A stretch of DNA of 64,000 bases, taken from Chondrilla cf. caribensis (taxonomy: Eukaryota; Porifera; Demospongiae; Chondrillida; Chondrillidae). The notes under the pieces are model-generated. The model was not told the origin of the DNA and searched no databases. It saw only the letters and a program-made list of their open reading frames with translations. Position numbers and translations under genes: made by a program. Positions within the stretch are counted from its first letter, which is position 1; the number at the start of each line of letters is the position of its first letter. Where the stretch lies: contig OZ026553.1 of NCBI GenBank assembly GCA_964020155.1, positions 3,975,009 to 4,039,008 of the forward strand, in the 5' to 3' direction. Positions 13,901 through 21,870 of this stretch are shown here, piece after piece.

Positions 13901-16900
13901 CCAACCACCCACACAGTTGCATTGTTATGGTTGATGCAATACCTTGCCGTGTTATAGTTGAAGAGAGGTACAATATGTCAGCCCAGGAAGTACTAAGCCT
14001 TTGATCCACCCACACAACATATCACATATACATATCCTGTACATTACCTAGATTATGGATGTTGACAATAAAATTGTCCCACCTTTCAATAACATCACAT
14101 GTTTGTGATCAGTAAAGCCACTCTTCTGCAAGATATCTACAATTCTTGCCATCACTGAGGGTTCTTTTGTACATGAAATTTCACAAATGTGATCCAAAGC
14201 AGTAAACCATGGGTATTCCCCCCAGTACTTCTGTATTTCTCCAACTTCTTCTTTGGACATCAATCCTTCCTGACTGATATCAACAAGTGCTATGTAGAAG
14301 GGGATGTAAGTAGTAATAACAACAACCAAAATAAGAAGAATAACAAGGAGAACAAGAAGTAGGAATAATACTGCAATACATGTTACATATTCCCCTTGTG
14401 TACAGGGTTGGCATGTGCAGTGTGTGCATGTCTATTCACCATTAATTGAGGAAATAACACCACATTCACCATTGAATAATTCATCAAGAAATGATGGATA
14501 TGCACACAGTGTCACATGCATGTGCACACGCACAGACATACATATACACAGATTTATGTACAGTGTACAGTATATGTACAGTACGTACGGATGGACTGTA
14601 CACATACATGTCATTATACATAAGTATGTACACATACATGTCAGAGATCTGTAAATCTGGAAGGATTGTAGTGGATATTGATACAATTGTTATACTGTTC
14701 ATGAGGGCAAGGTCAGTGTTAGCAATTGAGATAAAGTGTCTGTTATTATGTGGGATGTTTACACTTGAAATAATACAATTTGTAAATCAACCACCCACAC
14801 AGTTGTATTGTTCTGGCTGATGCAATGATGTGCTATGGTATTATTCAAAAATAGGTACAATATGTCCGCATGGGAAGTATTAAATTCTCCATCTCCCCAC
14901 ACAACACACCACATATTATACATACTGTATTGTCATGTACATTAGCTGGAGTAAACAAAGATGTTGGTATATATGTGTACATACACACGTCAGAATTCTG
15001 TGACTATGGAAATATTGTAGTGGATATAGACACAATTGCTGTATTGTTAACGAGGGCAAGGTTGGTGTCAACAATTAAGATAAAGAGTTTGTACCCACTA
15101 CAGCCCTTCCAGAGGTACATCATATTTACTATATGGTGTGTTTACATACTATAATGCTTACCAACCACCCACACAGTTGCATTGTTATGGCTGATGCAAT
15201 ACCTTGCTGTGTTATAGTTGAAGAGAGGTACAATATGTCAGCCCAGGAAGTACTATGCCTTTGATCCACCCACACAACATATCACATATACATATCCTGT
15301 ACATTGACTAGATTATGGATATTTACAATAAAATTGTACCACCTTTTAATAACATCACTTCTTCCTTCCCAGTAAACAGTGACACACACGCATGCACGCA
15401 CGCACACATGCACGCACGCACATACACACACACATGCACACATATGTATATATATGTACATACATATGTATACATGTTGTCATACATACATGCATACATG
15501 TGTGTGCACACACATGCCATAGCTCTGTACCTCTGTGGATATACACTATTGCTATATTGCTAATGAGGGCTAGGTTGGTGTTAACAATTAGGATAAAGTG
15601 TGTGTGCCCACTACAGCCCTTCCAGAGGTACTTTACAGCTATTACGTAGGTGATATGTTTACACATGAAATAATACATGATGTCCACAAGAAGTAATTAG
15701 GCTAGGTTCTGCCCTCACAACACACCACATATAGATTATTATCATGTCCATTGGCTAGATTATGGAGGCAATACATGCACATATGCATGCATGTACGGAC
15801 ATACACACATACACATGCACATGTACTACACATACATACATGACATCATAAGAATGTATAAATGTACATTTATGTGTATATTTCATGCATATCTTATAGC
15901 TATAAAATACCCCTGGAAGGTCTGAAGCAGAAAGATTAGTTCTCCCCTCATTTTACCACCACTGACCAATACAATGTGATAGCCTGTTCCTTATCCACTT
16001 GCCCTATTTCTACCTTGTTTAAAGAGAGGATAATTGATTCCAACAAGTGAACACGCTGTTGTGATAACAATTACAAGGTATAATTTATACAAAACTAACT
16101 GATTGTTGGTATAATTTGAAGGGCTCTGTGAGTACTCACAATCTAGTCATGGCCCATCATGGTGCTACTTGGCACAAAAGGCAGTTAATTTGATGACATG
16201 AACTAATTGTTAAGTTGGTGGAAATGACCTCGCGCTTTCTACTGGTTAGGCAATAGTGCATGGGGATGGTCTAGCTAGCTGGACTACACACAGACATGCA
16301 CACATACATGTGCCCCATACACACAACCCCACCTGTCAACATTTTACTGTCTTCATTAAAACCATGTCTTCTTGTAATTTCCACTGTTTTTGTTACAGTA
16401 TCAGCTTCCTTACCACACTGGATGAACATCAGTCTGCTCATTAGACCTCTATTCATTCTCTTCATCTCTTGTACATCCTTACTGGTTATCAGCCTATTCT
16501 CATACAGTTCAGTCAACGCTACACAACAGGTACAAACATCATCTAATGTACTTGATCACTGATAGGAGCTGAACAATCATATTCATCACATACCATCTCA
16601 AAGTTTGTGTGTGATGTTACAGACTTTCGTCACAACAGTATACAAGCAATGCCTACTGTTGTAGTGAATATGGCACTTATCATTGAGTTCACTGAGCACT
16701 GTATATTACAAGGAAGGCAATTCAGATTGGGGGGGCACTTGCTGGAGATTGATGAGCTAAAAAAATTGAGTAATGATTGTCGGGTGGCCATTTTTGTCTA
16801 CCATATCACATGACTTCAATATCATGTGACACTAATGGCCGTTCTCACAACTGTTTCTCTCAATTCTCAAGTTTCTTTTCTTTTTTCAAGAGTGTTTGGG

Positions 16901-18477
16901 AACGATAAGGGTTAGCTCTTTGATAAATGCCTTTATTTGTTGAGGTAAACAGTATGCTGACTACAATTGTACCCTGGTCCCAATACAAAACTCTGAAATT
17001 TTCACAATGCAGTATCTTCTCAAGGGGGGGCACTTTTAAAGAATTAATTTCAAGGGGGGGCACGTGCCCCGGGTGCCCCCCTGGTTCCTACGCCTATGTA
17101 TTATACATACGTACATACATATTTATACAAAACTAACTGATTGTTGTTTCAAATTTGAAGAGCTCTGTGGTTACTCATAATCTAGTCATGGCCCATCATG
17201 GTGCTACTTGGCACAAAAGATAGTTATTGGTTGAGATGTGAACTAATTGCAAAGTTTGGTAGAAATGTCCTCGTGCTTTCTACTGCATGGTTAGGCCATA
17301 GTGAAGATGGTCTAGCTAGCTGGCTGGACTACACAGTGTCACATACATGCACACATGTATGTGCCCATACACACAACCCTACCTGTCAACATTTTAGTGT
17401 CTTTATTAAAACCATGTCTTCTTGTAATTTCCGCTGTTTTTGTTACAGTATCAGCTTCCTTACCACACTGGATGAACACCAGTCTGGCCATTAGATATCC
17501 CTTCATTCCTTTCATCTCTTGTACATCCTCACTGGTTATCAGCTCATTCTCATACAGTTCAATCAACACTACACAACAGGTACAAACAACATCTCATGTA
17601 CTTGATCACTGGTAGAAGCTGAACAATCAACCTCATAACATGCCATCTCAAAGTTTGTGTGTAATGTTACAGAATTTTTCACAACAGTAAGCAATGTCTA
17701 CTGTTGTAGTGAATATGGTACATATCAATGAGTTCACTGAGTACTGTACATATTATGTGAGGCTAGTGTTGTTAACCAGATCCAGTAAGGTCTCCTTATT
17801 CATCCACCATTGTGTTGACACAGTATTGTTCAGAACAATAGACTAGATGTAGCACAATATTATTTACGGCATATCCACTATAATAGATGTCTATGTGCTT
17901 ACCTGATAGATACCTCAAGGTTAACTTTGTCAGGTAAGTGGGATAGCCTTCCAGTGTCTTGATGGCTACTTTGTATTGTTCCTCTGATTTTGTCCATAGA
18001 ACAAGAGACAGGTCAGACCAAGGACATTCCTTTATAATTCCTTTACATTCTTCTTTAGTCACAACTCCTTCCTTAAGATGAAGTATTCTCATCACTGTAC
18101 AGTATAAGAGGAAGAGTACATGTTCAGGGAAGCACAAGTCAGACAACACTCAAATATCAGCAAGTTACTTCATCATCGCCTATTACTGTACAAATAATTA
18201 CACAACAATACAATAAGGATAAGATTGATGTAGAATGGAGCAGCATTTTGATCATGGCACACTTCGCAAAATGGACTATTCGTCCGTGAACTCTAAACGC
18301 TACATATATACCCTAATATCATCTCAGTCGAGGACATCACTTTACAGAACATTAATTAGCTAGTTTCATCGTTCATTTTTCGACTAGATAGCTACATATT
18401 TCGATATAATTACCTTTCGTGAGGTTGGGATGAGAAGATATAAAAGGACCGCAACAACACGGGTCTCTAGTAGCCAT
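3522..18477 (-). CDS. ZU5-Death protein with N-terminal CARD-like repeat exons, copy A (whole gene span)
   Basis: Minus-strand gene of about 17 coding exons with consistent phases. Order from the N-terminus: short exon with MAT-x-x-PCCC; one repeat of 64 aa; two of 62 aa; two of 69 aa; 63 aa; then 60, 50 and 42 aa modules; a Ser/Gly/Tyr repeat linker; a short Pro/Ser/Gly linker; a ZU5-like block; two exons possibly of a UPA-like region; a 16-aa linker; then one of two terminal Death exons. The product would be about 1,100 residues. No signal peptide or membrane segment is visible, so it is probably intracellular. ZU5-Death architectures are known in UNC5, PIDD and ankyrins, where Death domains mediate signalling assemblies. 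The repeat family is not one I can name. It lies head-to-head with NOSIP-A. Confidence 0.75.
3871..4009. mobile_element. Fold-back (inverted repeat) element
   Basis: GCATGTCGGAATGGGAAGAC at the left pairs with TCTTCTCATTCCAACATGC at the right (2 mismatches in 22), and inner arms CCCTATATCAA / TTGATATAGGG pair as well. MITE-like hairpin between the two Death exons. Not seen in B. Confidence 0.6.
4025..4514. other. AT-rich spacer between alternative terminal exons
   Basis: Very AT-rich, with no coding signal. A minus-strand AATAAA at about 4106-4113 could serve as a poly(A) signal for the 4515 stop (inference). Confidence 0.35.
4515..4801 (-). CDS. ZU5-Death A, terminal Death-domain exon, version 1
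   Basis: 287 nt, phase 1 start, ends in TGA. Death fold: TPSDAGLQGVLDKFPDWYSL, LGVPIAQVQAW, GYWRDGKSGDLFPPTWGFL, then an amphipathic last helix. Death domains bind one another in signalling assemblies. Related to the exon at 26530-26822. A second Death exon lies downstream in the same phase, so these are alternative 3' ends. Confidence 0.75.
5510..5557 (-). CDS. ZU5-Death A, exon 16: 16-aa linker
   Basis: 48 nt, phase 1-1, VSPGVGTQESAGINRG. Good acceptor (CTCCAG) and GTAGGT donor. Same in B at 31441-31488. Confidence 0.65.
5995..6223 (-). CDS. ZU5-Death A, exon 15
   Basis: 229 nt, phase 0-1. Encodes IRKADVRYGTHN…CHSDCRALCTVAKLIIAG…EEVP. Strand-like and Cys-containing. A second in-frame GTAAGT donor lies 18 nt downstream at about 5977, so two lengths are possible. 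Conserved in B at 31903-32131. Confidence 0.7.
6291..6428 (-). CDS. ZU5-Death A, exon 14
   Basis: 138 nt, phase 0-0. Encodes VLNKYWKHWRRCFKHCVTFK...CWGAYLVSPQ. Basic and aromatic-rich. Conserved in B at 32199-32336. Possibly part of a UPA-like segment. Confidence 0.7.
6512..7110 (-). CDS. ZU5-Death A, exon 13: ZU5-like domain
   Basis: 599 nt, phase 1-0, about 200 residues. A ZU5-type beta domain: FRMEVPASAIS, then GIILDGPFALPSGYRLAS and FHIPHWI, matching the ZU5 layout (…IPPGA…, …GPF…YRPVSP…, …K.L.I.LPH…). The second half (SVELSGHCSLLG...RVAIIYNIPYWLK) may cover the start of a UPA-like region, as in ZU5-UPA-Death proteins; that part is inferred. Highly conserved in B (32420-33018). Confidence 0.8.
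7241..7304 (-). CDS. ZU5-Death A, exon 12: short Pro/Ser/Gly linker
   Basis: 64 nt, phase 0-1. Encodes DPTPSSGGSSDPPRRDPGPD. Same length and sequence at 33141-33204 in B. Confidence 0.7.
7460..7726 (-). CDS. ZU5-Death A, exon 11: SSGYGST repeat linker
   Basis: 267 nt, phase 0-0. Contains five to six tandem 9-residue repeats (consensus SSGYGSSTL/H) from a 27-bp repeat at about 7570-7720, then a conserved tail EYDDLPPPSQ...SPKSL. Low-complexity, Ser/Gly/Tyr-rich and probably disordered. The paralogous exon in B (34260-34565) keeps only a single degenerate TSGYASM motif, so the expansion is specific to A. The plus-strand frame reading DPYPELC is a shadow of this repeat. Confidence 0.7.
8089..8213 (-). 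CDS. ZU5-Death A, exon 10: 42-aa module
   Basis: 125 nt, phase 1-0. Encodes LTEYYWRDRLSKEECDKLFL…WRDELKRLTK… . The YYWRDRLS(K/R)EECDKL motif resembles the start of the CARD-like repeats (RLSKEEC vs GVVTKEEC) and may be a truncated repeat closing the series. Conserved in B at 35047-35177. Confidence 0.7.
8657..9266. mobile_element. Non-autonomous transposon with long terminal inverted repeats
   Basis: Left end TACCGTATGCGCGGAAATTT and right end AAATTTCCACACATACAGTA are inverted repeats extending about 44 bp (ACTAAACTTTCGCGG / CCGCAAAAGTTTAGT), beginning and ending with TA. No transposase frame is visible. It carries a second, nested palindromic element at 8962-9026. The related element at 48374-49064 has the same TACCGTA...AAATTTTCGC end structure. 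Confidence 0.75.
8953..9035. mobile_element. 65-bp perfect palindromic element with 9-bp target duplication
   Basis: Element 8962-9026: arms of 25 bp, TAGTCTGGCGTAGCCGACCC... and its exact reverse complement, around a 15-bp loop. It is flanked on both sides by AGCATAGGG (8953-8961 and 9027-9035), a 9-bp target-site duplication. Same family as 18737-18814. Confidence 0.85.
9779..9928 (-). CDS. ZU5-Death A, exon 9: 50-aa module
   Basis: 150 nt, phase 1-1. Encodes DVSELCSRVLPKKMKDVEWN...GLMAVGVIHELGEKIG. Conserved in B at 35638-35787 (VLPEEMKDVEWNVVRTGNP), which argues for coding. Unrecognised fold. Confidence 0.65.
10362..10541 (-). CDS. ZU5-Death A, exon 8: 60-aa module
   Basis: 180 nt, phase 1-1. 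Encodes GSKAIHQVFGGK...VVSGVLGVLLLRGDRYSLV...IIKFQ. Looks strand-rich rather than helical; unrecognised. Conserved in B at 36988-37167, mostly with conservative changes. Confidence 0.65.
10608..10796 (-). CDS. ZU5-Death A, exon 7: 63-aa repeat-like module
   Basis: 189 nt, phase 1-1. Encodes VVSKLLKKHLLADKLFVG...FVHQCPRPLEISLETAKVFE…CVRG. It resembles the 62-aa repeats (conserved QC, then a helix, G, and terminal xxxG), so it is probably another diverged member. Conserved in B at 37233-37421. Confidence 0.7.
10891..10993. repeat. (CA)n microsatellite
   Basis: About 100 bp of nearly pure CA in the intron between exons 6 and 7. Open frames made of HTHT or VCVC here are not genes. Confidence 0.95.
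11496..11702 (-). CDS. ZU5-Death A, exon 6: 69-aa array repeat
   Basis: 207 nt, phase 1-1 (starts CA, ends G before GTAGG). Encodes DMCQEGLISKEEVGEVQ...AISCTKEPSVM...ILQKSGFTG...LMK. The acceptor's long pyrimidine tract reads as a false Leu-rich membrane helix if translated. Confidence 0.8.
12531..13888 (+). mobile_element. Decayed hAT-type transposon fragment
   Basis: About 1.36 kb inserted in an otherwise standard array unit, between CATACTA and CTATAATG. A plus-strand reading frame from 13211 carries RSFQSKWFNTWKWLHY followed by an AYC, the TTF-type/BED-like N-terminus of hAT-family proteins. The same reading resumes further on (SPFVSGGFSD, RCFT, GLHKKAVD) with in-frame stops (a W codon is now TGA). 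The ends CAAGGCCGTA and TACGGGCCTG may be residual inverted repeats. It contains a 33-bp direct repeat at 12615-12680. Confidence 0.65.
12615..12680. repeat. 33-bp tandem duplication
   Basis: CATTCACTTGAATCGAAGAT and the following 13 bases occur twice in a row, inside the hAT-like insertion. Confidence 0.8.
14083..14289 (-). CDS. ZU5-Death A, exon 5: 69-aa array repeat
   Basis: 207 nt, phase 1-1. Encodes DISQEGLMSKEEVGEIQ...EISCTKEPSVM...ILQKSGFT...MLLK. The same unit is amplified sevenfold in copy B. The pattern GLMSKEEVGEIQ is CARD-like (helix 2 and turn); the central patch YWGEYPWFTALDH is the variable part. Confidence 0.8.
15343..15379 (-). pseudogene. Truncated relic of a 207-nt repeat exon
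   Basis: Keeps only the 3' end of the exon (…EEVMLLK and an AAAAG/GTGGTAC donor), then runs into CGCA/CACA microsatellite. The identical break occurs at 48254-48290 in copy B, so the truncation predates the locus duplication. Confidence 0.6.
15380..15437. repeat. Imperfect (CA)n / CGCA microsatellite
   Basis: Runs of CACACACG, CGCACGCA and ACACACAC directly beside the truncated exon relic. Confidence 0.8.
16333..16518 (-). CDS. ZU5-Death A, exon 4: 62-aa CARD-like repeat
   Basis: 186 nt, phase 1-1, tandem duplicate of exon 3 (LTELYENRLITSKDVQEM...). The LITS(K/E)DV motif resembles the helix 2-3 region of CARD domains; this assignment is by eye. Confidence 0.75.
16727..17100. mobile_element. 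Transposon-like insertion between duplicated repeat exons
   Basis: G/C-run rich segment with GGGGGGGCAC motifs, ending GTGCCCCCCTGGTTCCTACGCC. The GGCGTAGGAACC terminus resembles the start of the element at 38209 (CAGGGGCGTAGGAACA). The left border is uncertain. Not present in copy B. Confidence 0.45.
17383..17568 (-). CDS. ZU5-Death A, exon 3: 62-aa CARD-like repeat
   Basis: 186 nt, phase 1-1. Encodes LIELYENELITSEDVQEM...QCGKEADTV...RRHGF...MLTG. Close duplicate of 16333-16518; the flanking intron is duplicated as well (about 16.08-16.6 and 17.1-17.7 kb). Copy B has only one such exon. Confidence 0.75.
17903..18094 (-). CDS. ZU5-Death A, exon 2: first CARD-like repeat
   Basis: 192 nt, phase 1-1. 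Encodes a helical repeat (VMRILHLKEGVVTKEEC...RYLSG) with the family pattern L...GL(I/V)T.E(D/E)..., then a basic helix, then a short tail ending L.G. The copy B version (50477-50689) is 21 nt longer in the middle. Confidence 0.7.
18414..18477 (-). CDS. ZU5-Death A, exon 1 (start codon)
   Basis: 64 coding nt, ATG to an AAAG/GTAATT donor, phase 1. Encodes MATRDPCCC...NLTK. The start was chosen because the paralogue at 51047 keeps the same MAT-x-x-PCCC opening and ending with only 3 nt length difference. The Cys triplet is a possible lipidation or metal-binding site (inference). Confidence 0.7.
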
Positions 18478-18923
18478 TTTCGAGGGATAGCGAACAGATT
18501 GGGAAATCCCCCTTCTGCCCAGTGTGTATTGCATACAGTCGATCATCTAGTACTCTGGACCGGTCCTAGCCTACCAGCATGAATGTGCTTGTTCTGTGTT
18601 TGGTGCATTTGATGTGGATGAGATTTTCATGTACAAGCACCACTGTAGGGGTTATAAACCAGTACATCAACCTGAACCACTCAGTGGAATGTGGAGAAAG
18701 TTATGCTAACGAGGAGTGACGGTGATGATCAAAAGGTAGTCTGGCCTGCTACGACCGTCTTTCTAAACGCCTCGCCCAGGGCGCTTGGTGGGACGGTCGT
18801 AGCAGGCCAGACTAATCAAAAGGACGCTAACTTTCAGTTTAAATTTTAAGATTGCGAACCGGAATTGAAACAATAAATTGGAAACCTGTAGTACAGGTTT
18901 ACGACTCTCTGAATCTCGAGAGA
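18478..18923. promoter_or_regulatory. Bidirectional promoter region, copy A
   Basis: The start codons of the ZU5-Death gene (minus) and NOSIP-A (plus) face away from each other, 446 bp apart; in B the gap is 356 bp and homologous. A shared promoter is inferred from this spacing. A palindromic element (18737-18814) has inserted in the A version. No TATA box is evident. Confidence 0.5.
18728..18823. mobile_element. 78-bp palindromic element with 9-bp target duplication
   Basis: Element 18737-18814 has exact arms TAGTCTGGCCTGCTACGACC... and the reverse complement. It is flanked by ATCAAAAGG twice (18728-18736 and 18815-18823). Copy B has the empty site, with a single GATCAGAAGGACGC, at about 51294-51307. 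Confidence 0.9.
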
Positions 18924-18993
18924 ATGGGTAGACACGGGAAGAACCAGACTGCGAGTGCCGTGTACGGCTACCACGAGAAGAAGAAGGATACCG
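18924..18993 (+). CDS. NOSIP-A exon 1
   Basis: 70 nt from ATG to a CCG/GTGAGT donor. Encodes MGRHGKNQTASAVYGYHEKK then KDT, the diagnostic NOSIP N-terminus. Confidence 0.8.
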
Positions 18994-19397
18994 GTGAGTC
19001 GGAGAGGGTAGCCAGCGATAACCTTACTAAAGTTGCCTTCCTCCATAGCCCGGGTAGACACCCTAGCTCTTCAACTTTCATGACTCCTGCGTTCACAGTT
19101 CATGTTACCTACACTACATAGGCTAGCGCTATGCCACTGCAATAGTGGCTTGTTTAATGAGTATAATAATTGTAGACGTCTTTCAGTGTAGTGAGGCAGT
19201 GTCAACAGTAGGATAGAACGGGTTGACGTGGAATCAGTTCCTTCTGAGTTGACCCAAATCTGGGTTCTTGGTTACAAACAATGACATTTTTTCGCAGACA
19301 ATTGTTAGGACTGCTGAATGTAGTGTACTTTCTACTGTCCTTGGCTGTCATGTCATGATGTGATGTGACCTTACCTTCTCTTCCAATTCTCATGTAG

Positions 19398-19450
19398 CCA
19401 CATCTGGATATGGGACAAAGCATGCAAGATTGAGCAAAGACTCTCTGAGG
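19398..19450 (+). CDS. NOSIP-A exon 2
   Basis: 53 nt after TGTAG, donor AGG/GTGAGA. Encodes TSGYGTKHARLSKDSLR, matching the NOSIP SGYGTQ...LSRD stretch. Confidence 0.75.
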
Positions 19451-19518
19451 GTGAGAGCCTGTGTGTCTTCATTGAGCTAGTTGTGTCCTTAGTAAATATT
19501 CATCAGACTATTAGTTTA

Positions 19519-19520
<2 letters not shown>

Positions 19521-19560
<40 letters not shown>
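19521..19560. repeat. (TG)n microsatellite
   Basis: About 20 TG units in intron 2, much shorter than the homologous tract in copy B (51974-52118). Confidence 0.95.
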
Positions 19561-19563
<3 letters not shown>

Positions 19564-19661
19564 CCATTCACAGTATCATGATGTTGGTGTGTGTACAAAG
19601 TGGTGAAACTCCAGAGAACCCTCTTCTTTGTCCTCATCATCCTCTCCATCTCACTGTACAG

Positions 19662-19714
19662 AACTTTGATTGTTGTTGTCTCACACTACAACCATGTAGA
19701 GATCCTGTTGTAAC
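19662..19714 (+). CDS. NOSIP-A exon 3 (start of U-box)
   Basis: 53 nt, TACAG acceptor, AC/GTAAGT donor. Encodes NFDCCCLTLQPCRDPVV, the first half of the degenerate U-box. Confidence 0.75.
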
Positions 19715-19794
19715 GTAAGTACTTACATGTCCTGTACGTATGTGTGGTGTGTGTTCAGGGTATGAATGTAATATTGGTATTAATAATCTGCCTA

Positions 19795-19950
19795 CACATC
19801 GTATCATCCCTGGGTGTGTATTAGGGGATATACAGTTGTATCCTCCCTGGTTGTGTATTGGAGGATATACTGTCGTATCATCCCTGGGTGTGTATTAGGA
19901 GATATACAGTTGTATCCTCCCTGGGTGTGTATTAAGGGATATACAGCTGT
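19795..19950. repeat. 37-bp minisatellite, copy A
   Basis: Three to four copies of GTGTGTATTAGGGGATATAC + AGTTGTATCCTCCCTGG. The same satellite has about eight copies in B (52374-52660). Confidence 0.8.
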
Positions 19951-20052
19951 GCTATATTGAGACTGTGTATGTGTCTATTATATGTGTTTATATGCAGTAC
20001 ATACCCTATATGCGTACATGCTTGGATTACTTGTACACATACAGTCAAGATG

Positions 20053-20105
20053 ACAGAGAGGCTATTGTATAGTGCTCCATCAAATGCATGAAAGTGTATA
20101 CCTGG
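20053..20105 (+). pseudogene. NOSIP-A exon 4 (disabled U-box exon)
   Basis: Compared with 52757-52821, 12 bp (GGCTACCTCTAT) are deleted between two ATG microhomologies, removing G-Y-L-Y. After EAIV comes an in-frame TAG. Confidence 0.8.
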
Positions 20106-20259
20106 TCCAGTGTACAGTTGTATGTGTGCATTTGTTTATGTTTACATTGTTGTCATATCTCGTTTGGATTTGTGCAGATCTACTGTAGTTGATAAGCAAC
20201 ACATAATGTACACGTTTAGTATTCCTGTTAAGTGTATATACGTATGTACTTCAGGTGTC

Positions 20260-20440
20260 CTCAGTAGAGAGGTTCAACTGTATAAAACAGATAATCTTAG
20301 CACCAGGATGTCCTCAGTAGATAGGTTCAATGCACTGAACAGATAATCTTAGTACAAAGGTGCCCTAATTAGAGAGGTTCCACTGTATAGAACAGGTAAT
20401 CTTTGTACAAAGGTGTCCTCTGTAGAAAGGTTCCTCAGTT
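20260..20440. repeat. Minisatellite of the TCCTCA-TTAGAGAGG family
   Basis: About three copies of a 53-60 bp unit containing GAGAGGTTCCACTGT and GAACAGATAATCTTAG. Further copies at about 21285-21350 and 23259-23655. Confidence 0.75.
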
Positions 20441-21120
20441 AAACCAATATATAATTCTTGGAATTCAACTAGTGGTTGTTATTGACAAGTGGTTGTTTTT
20501 GTTATTTCCCTTGTTTGTGTACACGACTCACTCATGTAGCTCTTCCATTAATTCTCTCCTTATCATTCTCTCCAATCTCACTTTACAGAGCTTTGATTCC
20601 TGTTGAATCACTCCATAATCATGTGGAGATCCAGTTATAACGTGAGTCCACGCACAGAAGTATTTTATTGAAAGCCATTTATGAGAATCCTACATGTTAC
20701 ACATACGTACTCACAGCATAGGTGTACATGCAACGTTTCACAGCCATGTACTGTGAGTGGATACGTAATTCAGTATTTTGTATTCATGTGTTTGTAAGCA
20801 CTAGCACATTGGATGCTGTGTTCCACACTTACAGTGTGTATGTGCACACACAGGTGTATTCTAGGTGTACCGTTTGTAAGTGTTAGGTTACGTGTACAGA
20901 AGTACGTATTTATTCAGGGACAGTTTATCACACGCACGCATGCACACGCACAAACACGTACACATGCACAGTTACACATGGCACCTCACAATCATGCAGG
21001 TGTGTACATGTGTGCATATCTGCTGTTTGTGAGTGAAAGCACAAGTGCATACATCTGTGTGCTTATTGTGCATACACACATTCAATTAGTACGTATGCAT
21101 ATGTATGTATGACATGTATC
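20400..21120. repeat. Segment duplicated at about 23.58-24.42 kb
   Basis: Both segments run through the exon 3 relic, CATGCAACGTTTCACAGCCA, the GTTTGTAAGCACTAGCACAT stretch, and on to a CACACGCACGCA tract. The duplication is confined to the A copy's NOSIP region. Confidence 0.65.
20587..20641 (+). pseudogene. Decayed duplicate of NOSIP exon 3
   Basis: TTTACAG acceptor, then a sequence parallel to exon 3 (SFDSC, stop, ...) and an ACGTGAGT donor. Several substitutions and two stops. Part of a duplicated segment also seen near 21.5 and 23.8 kb. Confidence 0.6.
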
Positions 21121-21501
21121 CACACACAGGTGTATTGTAGGTGTACAGTTGTATGTACATTCATATTATTATGTTTACATTGTTGTCATATCTTGTTCGG
21201 ATTTGTGAGGGTCTACCGTTCTTACTAAGCAACATACAGTGTACATATTTCAGTATTTCTGTTATGTGGATATAATTTATGTGTCCTCATTAGAGAGGTT
21301 CCACTGTGTAGAACAGATAATCTTAGTCCTAAGGTGTCCTCAGTATAGAGGTTTCTCAATAAAACCACTATATAATTCTTGGATTTCAACTAGTGGTTTT
21401 TATTGACAGGTGGTTGTTGTCATTATTTCCCTTGTTTGTGTACACGACTCACTCGTGTAGCTCTCCATTCTCTCCTTATCATTTCCTCCAAATCACTTTA
21501 T

Positions 21502-21557
21502 AGAACTTTGATTCCTGTTGAATCACTCTATAATCATGTGGAGATCCAGTTATAACG
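21502..21557 (+). pseudogene. Second decayed duplicate of NOSIP exon 3
   Basis: Same degenerate exon 3 with acceptor-like TTTATAG, stops, and ACGTGAGTCC. Nearly identical to 20587-20641. Confidence 0.6.
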
Positions 21558-21710
21558 TGAGTCCACACACAGAAGTATTTTATTTAAAGTCATTTATAAC
21601 AATCCTATAGTGAGATGTGAGGTTAGGTTGAGGCACTAATCTCACAGAGCCAGACCATGTACATATAAGGCATCTGTATTCATATCCCCTCCTTCCCACT
21701 ACATAGTGAG

Positions 21711-21870
21711 TACAGTGGAACCTCCGTAATCCAACATCCTTTACTATCCGACTGCATTCTGAGACGTGCATAACCATCATTATAGACTACATTGGAAAAT
21801 ATGCTAACCTGTTTAATCTCACATATTTTATGTTGCCTAAAATGTGTTGGATTATCAAGGTTCCGCTGTA
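21711..21870. mobile_element. Tigger/pogo-like MITE
   Basis: 160 bp; left end TACAGTGGAACCTCCGTAAT, right end ATTATCAAGGTTCCGCTGTA, inverted to each other and bounded by TA. CAGTGGAACCTC is typical of pogo/Tigger ends. Confidence 0.75.
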
